A DNA stretch of 64,000 nucleotides from Kitasatospora sp. NBC_00458. GTDB taxonomy: Bacteria; Actinomycetota; Actinomycetes; Streptomycetales; Streptomycetaceae. The notes below the pieces were generated by a model, which did not search any database, was not told the origin of the DNA, and saw nothing but the letters and a program-made list of their open reading frames with translations. Positions 57,007-64,000 of the stretch are shown in pieces. The stretch spans positions 3,659,001 through 3,723,000 of the forward strand of contig NZ_CP107904.1 of assembly GCF_036013975.1 (NCBI RefSeq). The letters run 5' to 3'. The position numbers and the translations under genes were made by a program. The number at the start of each line of letters is the position of its first letter. Within the stretch, counting starts at the first letter, position 1.

Positions 57007-59328
57007 ATGACCAAGCCGCCGACCGCCGACCGCCCCACCAGCCAGCCGGCCCCCACACCCGCACCGCAGGGCCACACCGGGAAGGGCCGCCCCGGCAAGG
57101 CCAAGGCCCGACGCGGCCGGTCCGGGACCGCCGAGGCCCGACCGGAGGAGACGAGCGCCGAGAACCGACCGCGGGCGCAGGAGGAGGCCGCCCGGCTGTT
57201 CGGCCGGCTGACGGCCCGTGAGGCCGAGGCCTTCGCCCACGTCGCGGCCGGACGGGACCTCGCCGAGACCGCGACCGCACTCGGCGTCACACCCACCACC
57301 GCCCGCAGCTACCGGCACCGGGCCCTGCGCAAGCTCGGCACCCACACGCCGGCCGAGATCGCCGCCTTCGCCGCCCTGCTGGGCCCGGCCCGGCCCGACG
57401 ACCCGGCAGCACCGACGTCGCCGTCGTCGGCATCGCCGTCACCCGCTGCGGCTGCGGCTGCGGCACCGGCTCCGGCTCCGGCACCGGGGGAAGCGGCCGG
57501 CGGGCCGGAGCCCCGCCCCGGCAGCGGCTCCCCCGCGCCGAAGGCACCGGTGGGCTCCCGCACCACCGAGGGGAGGCCCGGCGGCGGCGCGGCCACCACC
57601 GAGGACGGCCGCACCACGCCGGGCACGCCGAGCGCACCGCACCGGGCCGACCGGCCGACCGGCACCTCGCCCGCCCGCCACCCGAAGGGCACGGACGACG
57701 GCCGACCCGCCGACGGCCCGTCCCCCGCCGACGGGGCGCGGACGGCGGCGCCGTCGAAGCAGCGGCCCGGCGCAGCGGCCGCGAACCGTCCGGCAGCCGG
57801 GACGGCCCGCACCGGCGGTGGCGCCGAGCATCCGGCCGCCGGTAGCGCCGCCTCCACGGGCCGACCTGCCGCCGACCGGCACCCGGTACCTCCGGCGGAG
57901 GAGGCCCCCGCCCCGGCCGGCGAGGGCGCCCGGGGCGCCGGGAGCGGAGCCCCGGGAGCCGGCCGCCCGGACCACACGCCCGCGGGCGGGCCGGCCGACC
58001 GACCGGCGCCCGCCGGACCCGGCCCCGCGGGCAGGCCGGCCGACCGCCGCCCGACCGAGCCCCCGACGGCGGCCGTCGGCCGGACCGCTCCGCTTCCGCA
58101 GACCGGTGAACCCGTGCAGTCGGCCCGCACCACCGCCCCCCGCAGGTCCACCGACCGCCGCCCCGCAGCCGAACCGGTCGCCGCTGCCGCGGCCGCGGCC
58201 GGGTCGGCGGCCGGGGGCACCGGCCCGGACCGCGCCACCGCCACCGGCTCCGACCCCGGCCCCGGCACGGGCTCCGGCCCCGGCACGGGCTCCTTCGAGG
58301 AGGTGTACGAGGAGGCGCACACCCGGCTGGTGCAGCAGACCTTCCTGCTCACCGCCTGCAAGCACCGGGCCGTGCACTGCGTCGGGCGGGCCTTCGGGGA
58401 GGCCCGGCGCCAATGGGCGGAGGTGGCGCCGGGCGGCGCGCCGGAGCGGTGGGTGCGGACCAGGGCGTTCGAACTGGCCCTGTCACCGTGGCACCGCGGC
58501 GGGCCGCGCCGGGCGCACGTGTGGCACCTGCCGCACCGGCGGATCAAGGTGCGTCCGGCGGACGAGTCCCAGGCGGTGCTGCCGGACCACGACCGCCTCA
58601 CCGACCGCGACCGCGCGCTGCTGAAGGCGCTCAAGCGCCTCTCCCGCCCGCAGCGCCGGGCACTGGTGCTGCACGACGGCCTGGGGCTGCCGGCCGACGC
58701 GGTGGCGGTCGAGGTGGAGTCGACGGTGGCGGCGGCCGAGGGCCGGGTCTGGGCCGCGCGGACGGCGCTGGCGCACTGGGTGCCGGAGCTGGTCGGACCG
58801 GATCCGGCGGCGGACGGGTTCGCCGACCGGCTGTGCGGGCTGCTGCACCGGGCGGCGGTGCGCGGGGTCCCGGAGCCGCACCGCCCGCCGGTGCCGCTGC
58901 TGCGGGCCCGGCACGGGCTGGTCGCCGCGGGCCGGACGGGGGCGGCGGCGCTGCTCACGGTGGCGGTGGGCGGCGCGGTGGCCGCGACGCTGGCGGGGGG
59001 CGGCCCCGGGGCGCTGTTCCGGCCCGCCGATCCGCCGCCGCCGGTGCTCTGCGCGCCGGTCCCGACGCTCGCGACGGAGCCCGAGGCCCTGCTGCCGCTG
59101 CTCGCGGACGGGACGCCGTCGGGGATCCACAGCCTCTGGTGCTCACCCACGCCGGGCCTGGAGCCGGTGGTGCTGGACCCGCCGCCGCCCCGGCCGGACG
59201 ATCCGTACCGGCCGCCGACAAGGGGGCGGGCGACCGAGGCGCTGCCTCCGCCGGGCACGGTGGCCATCGGGCCGCACCGGCATCCGTGCCCGGACTGGGC
59301 GCTGCACCGGTGCGCGACCGACCGCTGA
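57007..59328 (+). CDS. LuxR-type HTH / sigma-like membrane-anchored regulator
   Basis: 773 residues. A LuxR-type helix-turn-helix (about 62-125; RLTAREAEAFAHVAAGRDLAETATALG, then SYRHRALRKLG) is followed by about 300 residues of disordered Pro/Ala/Gly/Arg sequence. Next comes a sigma-70-like region (about 430-620; LVQQTFLLTACKHRAVHCVG, LKRLSRPQRRALVLHDGLGL). Then one membrane helix (AALLTVAVGGAVAATLAGG, about 640-660) and an outside tail of about 110 residues with four Cys. ATG 57007 follows GGAG. The layout suggests a membrane-tethered transcription regulator. Partners are unknown. Confidence 0.82.
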   Translation: MTKPPTADRPTSQPAPTPAPQGHTGKGRPGKAKARRGRSGTAEARPEETSAENRPRAQEEAARLFGRLTAREAEAFAHVAAGRDLAETATALGVTPTTARSYRHRALRKLGTHTPAEIAAFAALLGPARPDDPAAPTSPSSASPSPAAAAAAAPAPAPAPGEAAGGPEPRPGSGSPAPKAPVGSRTTEGRPGGGAATTEDGRTTPGTPSAPHRADRPTGTSPARHPKGTDDGRPADGPSPADGARTAAPSKQRPGAAAANRPAAGTARTGGGAEHPAAGSAASTGRPAADRHPVPPAEEAPAPAGEGARGAGSGAPGAGRPDHTPAGGPADRPAPAGPGPAGRPADRRPTEPPTAAVGRTAPLPQTGEPVQSARTTAPRRSTDRRPAAEPVAAAAAAAGSAAGGTGPDRATATGSDPGPGTGSGPGTGSFEEVYEEAHTRLVQQTFLLTACKHRAVHCVGRAFGEARRQWAEVAPGGAPERWVRTRAFELALSPWHRGGPRRAHVWHLPHRRIKVRPADESQAVLPDHDRLTDRDRALLKALKRLSRPQRRALVLHDGLGLPADAVAVEVESTVAAAEGRVWAARTALAHWVPELVGPDPAADGFADRLCGLLHRAAVRGVPEPHRPPVPLLRARHGLVAAGRTGAAALLTVAVGGAVAATLAGGGPGALFRPADPPPPVLCAPVPTLATEPEALLPLLADGTPSGIHSLWCSPTPGLEPVVLDPPPPRPDDPYRPPTRGRATEALPPPGTVAIGPHRHPCPDWALHRCATDR

Positions 59329-59399
59329 CCTCGCACGGAGGGGCGCCGACGGGACGCCGGAGGGCGCGGGCACGGCACCGCGCGCCCGGCCCGGAACGG

Positions 59400-59437
59400 C
59401 GAGCGCCCCCGCCCGGATCACCGGACGGGGGCGCTCG
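59400..59437. terminator. Terminator between the sigma-like gene and sucD
   Basis: CGAGCGCCCCCG/CGGGGGCGCTCG outer arms with one mismatch and a CCGG-atca-CCGG tip (59400-59437). It ends 17 bases past the sucD stop and lies 72 bases after the convergent gene, so it is likely bidirectional. Confidence 0.8.
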
Positions 59438-59453
59438 ACACGTGCGGGGAGCG

Positions 59454-60338
59454 TCAGCCCTTGAAGAGCTCGCGCGCCAGGCGGGCGGTCTCGGACGGCG
59501 TCTTGCCGACCTTGACACCGGCGGCCTCAAGGGCCTCCTTCTTCGCCTGGGCGGTGCCCGAGGAGCCGGAGACGATGGCGCCGGCGTGGCCCATGGTCTT
59601 GCCCTCGGGGGCGGTGAAGCCCGCGACGTAGCCGACGACCGGCTTGGTGACGTGCTCGGCGATGTAGGCCGCGGCACGCTCCTCGGCGTCGCCACCGATC
59701 TCACCGATCATGACGATGAGCTCGGTCTCCGGGTCCTCCTGGAACGCCTTGAGGGCGTCGATGTGGGTGGTGCCGATGACCGGGTCACCGCCGATGCCCA
59801 CGGCCGAGGAGAAGCCGATGTCGCGCAGCTCGTACATGAGCTGGTAGGTCAGGGTGCCCGACTTCGAGACCAGACCGATCTTGCCGGCCTTGGTGATGTC
59901 GGCCGGGATGATGCCGGCGTTCGACTGGCCGGGGCTGATCAGGCCGGGGCAGTTCGGGCCGATGATCCGGGTCTTGTTGCCCTTCGAGCCGGCGTAGGCC
60001 CAGAAGGCGGCGGTGTCGTGCACCGGGACGCCCTCGGTGATGACGACGGCCAGGCCGATCTCGGCGTCGACGGCCTCGACGACGGCGTCCTTGGTGAACT
60101 TCGGCGGCACGAAGATGACGGTGACGTCGGCACCGGTCTTCTCGATGGCCTCGGCGACGGAGCCGAAGACGGGCACCTCGGTGCCGTCGACGTCGACCGT
60201 GGTGCCGGCCTTGCGCGGGTTGACACCGCCGACGATCTGGGTGCCGGAGGCGAGCATGCGGCGGGTGTGCTTCATGCCCTCGGAGCCGGTCATGCCCTGA
60301 ACGATGACCTTGCTGTCCTTGGTAAGGAAGATAGCCAT
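59454..60338 (-). CDS. sucD: Succinyl-CoA ligase alpha subunit
   Basis: 294 residues. CoA-binding [37 protein letters not shown], and the phosphorylated His in [10 protein letters not shown]. It forms succinate and NTP from succinyl-CoA in the TCA cycle together with SucC. ATG 60338 is 20 bases after the sucC stop, with GGAAGGGGA as ribosome-binding site. Confidence 0.98.
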   Translation of the reverse strand: MAIFLTKDSKVIVQGMTGSEGMKHTRRMLASGTQIVGGVNPRKAGTTVDVDGTEVPVFGSVAEAIEKTGADVTVIFVPPKFTKDAVVEAVDAEIGLAVVITEGVPVHDTAAFWAYAGSKGNKTRIIGPNCPGLISPGQSNAGIIPADITKAGKIGLVSKSGTLTYQLMYELRDIGFSSAVGIGGDPVIGTTHIDALKAFQEDPETELIVMIGEIGGDAEERAAAYIAEHVTKPVVGYVAGFTAPEGKTMGHAGAIVSGSSGTAQAKKEALEAAGVKVGKTPSETARLARELFKG

Positions 60339-60357
60339 GGTGTGAAAGTCCCCTTCC

Positions 60358-61530
60358 TTACTTGTTGGCCAGCTCGGCGGCGCGGTCGGCCGCACCGTCC
60401 ATGGTGTCCACGCGCTGGACCAGCGGGTGGTTCGCGTCGTCGAGGATCTTGCGACCCAGCTCCGCGTTGTTGCCGTCCAGGCGGACGACGAGCGGCTTGC
60501 TGACGGCCTCGCCCTTGGACGAGAGCAGCTCCAGGGCCTGCACGATGCCGTTGGCGACGGCGTCGCACGCGGTGATGCCGCCGAAGACGTTGACGAAGAC
60601 CGACTTGACGTCGGGGTCGCCCAGGATGATCTCCAGGCCGTTCGCCATGACCTCGGCGGAGGCGCCACCGCCGATGTCGAGGAAGTTGGCGGGCTTGACG
60701 CCGCCGTGGCTCTCGCCCGCGTAGGCGACGACGTCGAGGGTGCTCATGACGAGACCCGCGCCGTTGCCGATGATGCCGACCTCGCCGTCGAGCTTGACGT
60801 AGTTGAGGCCCTTGGCCTTGGCCGCGGCCTCCAGCGGGTTCGCGGCGGCCTTGTCCTCAAGCGCCTCGTGCTCCGGCTGGCGGAACTCGGCGTTCTCGTC
60901 CAGGGAGACCTTGCCGTCGAGCGCGATGATCTTGCCGTCGCCGGACTTGATCAGCGGGTTGACCTCGACGAGGAGGGCGTCCTCCTTGATGAAGACGACC
61001 CAGAGCTTCTGCAGGACGTCGGCGACCTGGTCGGCGATCTCGGCCGGGAACTTCGCGGCGGCGACGATCTCGGCGGCCTTCTCCGGGGTCACACCCTCGT
61101 TGGGGTCGACCGGGATCTTGGCGAGCGCGTCCGGGTTCTCCTCCGCGACGACCTCGATCTCCACACCGCCCTCGACGCTGGCCATGGCCAGGAAGGTGCG
61201 GTTGGTGCGGTCGAGCAGGAAGGAGACGTAGTACTCCTCCTTGATGTCCGCGGTCTGGGCAAGCATCACCTTGTGAACGGTGTGGCCCTTGATGTCCATG
61301 CCGAGGATCGCCCCGGCCTTGGCGACGGCGTCCGCCGGGTCGGCGGCGAGCTTGACGCCACCGGCCTTGCCTCGGCCACCCACCTTCACCTGAGCCTTGA
61401 CGACGGCGCGGCCGCCGAAGCGCTCCGCGATGGCGGCAGCGTCTGCGGCGGTCTCGATGACATCACCGTCAAGCACGGGCACACCGTGCTTGGCGAAGAG
61501 GTCCCTCGCCTGGTACTCGAACAGGTCCAC
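60358..61530 (-). CDS. sucC: Succinyl-CoA ligase beta subunit (ADP-forming)
   Basis: 390 residues. The N-terminal ATP-grasp domain starts [20 protein letters not shown] and has [29 protein letters not shown] and [12 protein letters not shown] (metal and nucleotide residues) follow. The C-terminal flavodoxin-like half carries [12 protein letters not shown] and [15 protein letters not shown]. First gene of sucCD. Confidence 0.98.
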   Translation of the reverse strand: MDLFEYQARDLFAKHGVPVLDGDVIETAADAAAIAERFGGRAVVKAQVKVGGRGKAGGVKLAADPADAVAKAGAILGMDIKGHTVHKVMLAQTADIKEEYYVSFLLDRTNRTFLAMASVEGGVEIEVVAEENPDALAKIPVDPNEGVTPEKAAEIVAAAKFPAEIADQVADVLQKLWVVFIKEDALLVEVNPLIKSGDGKIIALDGKVSLDENAEFRQPEHEALEDKAAANPLEAAAKAKGLNYVKLDGEVGIIGNGAGLVMSTLDVVAYAGESHGGVKPANFLDIGGGASAEVMANGLEIILGDPDVKSVFVNVFGGITACDAVANGIVQALELLSSKGEAVSKPLVVRLDGNNAELGRKILDDANHPLVQRVDTMDGAADRAAELANK

Positions 61531-61929
61531 GTGTTTGTCCTTGTTCGTGGTCGCGGATTGTGTCTCTACGAGCGTGCCACGGCAGGATCTTCGCTGCGGG
61601 TCGTCGAAGCGGTGCGGGTACGCAGAGGTACGGCCTTGCGGCCCACACGGCTACGGGCGCACACGTCAATCAACACGCGCGTCACGTCCGTCTGGCAGGT
61701 TATCGCCGTACGACGGGCGTGTTTCGCCCGGGACCGGCCCGTCTTTGGTGAGAACCATCACAGACAGCCTACGGGCGTACGCCGGGCGCTCTGACCGGCG
61801 GGGCAGTCGGTCCGCACCACGACTTCCCCCGTCCGGGTGAAGTCCGCGCCACGGCGTCGACACCCCCGTGCAGGGATCCGGTTCGCGCCACCGCCCGCAC
61901 CTCCGCCGCGCCTCCGTCCGGGTGTCCGC
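61531..61929. other. 399-base region upstream of sucC, no gene supported
   Basis: It separates the VWA gene (stop at 61930, minus strand) from sucC and holds the sucCD promoter. The section near sucC (61531-61570) is relatively AT-rich (GTTTGTCCTTGTTCG). A short frame (61469-61669, minus) has no protein-like composition. I see no clear hairpin after the VWA stop. Confidence 0.5.
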
Positions 61930-63117
61930 TCACACCCCCCGGTCCGGCACCGGGATCGGACGCTTCTCGATCGCGGCGGCCATGATCTCCGGGAAGGCGT
62001 CGGGCGTGCAGGCGAAGGCCGGGGCGCCCAGCGCGGCCAGGGCGGCGGCGTGCGCGTGGTCGTAGGCGGGAGCACCCTCGTCGGAGAGCGCCAGCAGCGC
62101 GATGAACTGGACGCCGGCCGCCTTCATCGCGGCCACCCGCTTGAGCATCTCGTCCCGGATCCCTCCCTCGTAGAGGTCGCTGATCAGCACCACGATCGTC
62201 TCCGCCGGCCGGGTGATCCTCGACTGGCAGTAGGCGAGCGCCCGGTTGATGTCGGTGCCGCCGCCGAGCCGGGTGGCGAACAGCACGTCGACCGGGTCGG
62301 TCAGCTGCTCGGTGAGGTCGACCACCGAGGTGTCGAAGACGACCAGCCGGGTGTCCAGGCTCCGCATCGAGGCGAGCACCGCGCCGAACACCGCCGAGTG
62401 CACCACCGAGGGGGCCATCGAGCCGGACTGGTCGATGCAGAGGATGACGTCCTTCTTCACCGCGCGCTGCGCCCGGGCGTAGCCGACCAGCCGCTCCGGG
62501 ACGACGGTGCCGTGCTCGGGCAGGTGGTTCTTCAGGTTGGCCCGGATGGTGCGGTCCCAGTCGATGTCGCGGTGGCGCGGGCGGTTGACCCTGGCGCTGC
62601 GGTCCAGCGCGCCGCCGAGGGTGGCGCGGGTGCGGTCGGCGAGCCGGCGCTCCAGCTCGGCGACCACCTTGCCGACCACCGCCCGGGCGCTCTCCCGGGT
62701 GGTCTCGGGCAGCGCGTGCTTGAGCGAGAGCAGCGTGCCGACCAGGTGGACGTCGGGCTCGACGGCCTCCAGCATCTCCGGCTCCAGCAGCAGCTGGTCC
62801 AGCCCGAGCCGGGTGATCGCGTCCTGCTGCATCAGCTGGACGACGGTGACCGGGAAGTACTCCCGGATGTCGCCCAGCCAGCGGGCCACCTGCGGGGCCG
62901 AGCCGCCCAGGCCGGCGGTGCGGCGGCCGGGGCGGCCGGCGCCGCGGCCCTCCTCCGGGGCGCCCCGGTAGAGCGCGGCGAGCGCGCCGTCGATCGCGGC
63001 GTCCCGGCCGCGCAGGGTGTGGCCGGTGCCGTCCGCCTCGCCGCCGAGCACCAGTCGCCAGCGGCGGAGCCGCTCGTCGGCGGCGAGGGGGGCGGAGCCG
63101 GGGGTGGTGGTTGCCAT
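61930..63117 (-). CDS. VWA-domain protein (MoxR/DUF5682-associated)
   Basis: 395 residues. An alpha-helical N-terminal half (about 1-210, with ERRLADRTRATLGGALDRSARVNRP) precedes a von Willebrand A domain. Its metal-ion site is complete: ILCIDQSGSMAPS (DxSxS), ATRLGGGTDINRA (Thr) and VLISDLYEGG (Asp). ATG 63117 is 30 bases beyond the DUF5682-like gene. Together with a MoxR ATPase (expected outside the window), such VWA proteins form chaperone-like or conflict-type systems. Confidence 0.88.
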   Translation of the reverse strand: MATTTPGSAPLAADERLRRWRLVLGGEADGTGHTLRGRDAAIDGALAALYRGAPEEGRGAGRPGRRTAGLGGSAPQVARWLGDIREYFPVTVVQLMQQDAITRLGLDQLLLEPEMLEAVEPDVHLVGTLLSLKHALPETTRESARAVVGKVVAELERRLADRTRATLGGALDRSARVNRPRHRDIDWDRTIRANLKNHLPEHGTVVPERLVGYARAQRAVKKDVILCIDQSGSMAPSVVHSAVFGAVLASMRSLDTRLVVFDTSVVDLTEQLTDPVDVLFATRLGGGTDINRALAYCQSRITRPAETIVVLISDLYEGGIRDEMLKRVAAMKAAGVQFIALLALSDEGAPAYDHAHAAALAALGAPAFACTPDAFPEIMAAAIEKRPIPVPDRGV

Positions 63118-63146
63118 CGGGGTGCTCCTCTGCGTTCGTCCGTCGG

Positions 63147-64000
63147 TCAGGTGTCGCGGCCTTCGGCCTGCCGGGGGATCCGCGGCCGGTCGCCGGGGCC
63201 GGCCGGCAGGGCGGGACCGCCGGGGGTGACGGGCAGTCCGAGCAGGAGGGCGACCGTGGGGAGCGCGGCATCCGCCCGCACCGGGTCCAGACCGGGCGCG
63301 CCGCCGTCCGGTCCGTCCGGCCCCGCCGGCTCGCCGCCGAGCGGCCCGGCCGCGACCCTGCCGCCGACGGTGCTGCGGACTCCGGCCTCCAGGGTGGCGA
63401 AGGTCCGGCGGAGCAGCGGCAGCACATCGGTGAAGGCCTCCGCCGACACGCCGGCCAGCCAGTCGTCGAGCAGACCCAGCAGTCGCGGGTCGTGCAGCAG
63501 CAGCGCGCCGCCGCCGGTGAGGAAGCCCTCGATCCAGCCGGCCGCGTCCGCCGGGCTGCCGGCCGCGGACAGGACGAGGCCGAGCCGGCGGCCCGCCTCC
63601 TCCGGGTCGAGCCGGCCGTCGTCCAGCAGCAGCCGGACGGCCCGCCCGCGGAGCAGGCCCGGGACACCGGTGGCCGGTCCGCCGGCCGGCTCGCGCCGGG
63701 CGAGCGCCCGCAGGGTGCCGGCCCACCGGTCGGCGAGGCCGTCGGCCGGGTCCAGCAGGCCGATCGCACCGTGCACCTCGTCGAGGTGACCGCGCATCAG
63801 TGCGGCCCCGGCCGCGTCCAGCCCGGTGCAGGCCGGCGGCAGGCCGACGCAGATCCGGTCGGCGAGCCCGGTGGCGACCTCGTCGAGCGCGCCGTGGTCG
63901 GTGCCCCGGACGTCGCCGTAGCGCAGCGCGCGGACCAGGGCGGGCAGCGCGTGGGCGAGGTGGGCGACGTCGGTGTCGAGGGCGGCGCAGTCGGCGAGCA
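63147..64000 (-). CDS. DUF5682-like protein, C-terminal part (continues beyond the right edge)
   Basis: The frame is open from 64000 to its stop at 63147, giving at least 284 residues of the C-terminus. They are Leu/Ala/Arg-rich and helical: LALVRALRYGDVRG-like repeats, GLADRICVGLPPACTGLD, RGHLDEVHGAIGLLD, FTDVLPLLRRTFATLE. An internal ATG at 63797 is not the true start, since no stop occurs upstream. This matches what I recall of DUF5682 proteins encoded between MoxR ATPases and VWA proteins in Streptomyces. Function unknown. Confidence 0.72.
   Translation of the reverse strand, partial: LADCAALDTDVAHLAHALPALVRALRYGDVRGTDHGALDEVATGLADRICVGLPPACTGLDAAGAALMRGHLDEVHGAIGLLDPADGLADRWAGTLRALARREPAGGPATGVPGLLRGRAVRLLLDDGRLDPEEAGRRLGLVLSAAGSPADAAGWIEGFLTGGGALLLHDPRLLGLLDDWLAGVSAEAFTDVLPLLRRTFATLEAGVRSTVGGRVAAGPLGGEPAGPDGPDGGAPGLDPVRADAALPTVALLLGLPVTPGGPALPAGPGDRPRIPRQAEGRDT

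Overview
The window is a 64-kb piece of a very GC-rich actinobacterial chromosome. Codon third positions are strongly G/C, GTG starts are common, and short secreted proteins and lipoproteins abound. The gene content (WhiJ/AbaA-type regulators, SCO4848-like membrane protein, BMP-type nucleoside transporter, PerM/DUF6350, sdhCDAB, mdh, folD, purNH and sucCD in one neighbourhood) points to the Streptomycetaceae (Streptomyces or Kitasatospora). From memory the gene order resembles the S. coelicolor core around SCO4800-SCO4900, but I could not check this. No rRNA, tRNA, CRISPR array, transposase or phage gene was seen.

Layout. 0-2.4 kb: a WhiJ/AbaA-like locus, with a DUF397 peptide (cut by the window edge) and an XRE/DUF5753 regulator diverging from a translationally coupled operon of an HATPase and three tiny proteins. 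2.5-15.5 kb: accessory and regulatory genes (DHFR-like reductase, Lrp, MerR, MarR with its quinone reductase target, PspC, LysR/MFS, esterase, Uma2), several decayed or frame-disrupted genes, GC-rich minisatellites, and adenosine deaminase. 15.5-22.8 kb: a nucleoside uptake and salvage operon (BMP lipoprotein, ABC ATPase, two permeases, cytidine deaminase, thymidine phosphorylase). 23-29 kb: M20 amidohydrolase, SDR, Tap-like peptidase, a UraD-like protein and a lipoprotein. 29.3-32.8 kb: sdhCDAB. 32.8-38.5 kb: a secreted repeat protein, SCO4848-like protein, D,D-carboxypeptidase, BrkB protein and a glycosyltransferase. 38.6-45 kb: two large paralogous CDP-glycerol-type polymerases for wall teichoic acid-like polymers. 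45-54 kb: 2'-5' RNA ligase-like protein, trpS, a CBS/CorC protein, mdh, DUF3017, folD, RDD protein, purH and purN. 54.6-64 kb: a DUF4190-like protein, PerM, an unusual LuxR-HTH/sigma-like membrane regulator, sucD, sucC, a VWA protein and the end of a DUF5682-type gene.

The functional themes are nucleoside and purine metabolism (add, deoA, cdd, ABC importer, purNH), the TCA cycle (sdh, mdh, suc) and cell-envelope assembly. The strongest unannotated signal is a 12-bp palindrome, CTACGCGCGTAG or a near match. It occurs four times, each time upstream of a nucleoside or purine unit (add, deoA, the BMP transporter operon, purNH), which suggests one regulator for a scattered nucleoside regulon. Others are a compact three-way-junction RNA candidate before the UraD-like gene, two probable non-standard starts (ATC for the ABC ATPase, CTG for the UraD-like gene), a RelE-like toxin split by a one-base slip in a G run, and a 773-residue protein joining a LuxR-type helix-turn-helix to a sigma-like module and a membrane anchor.
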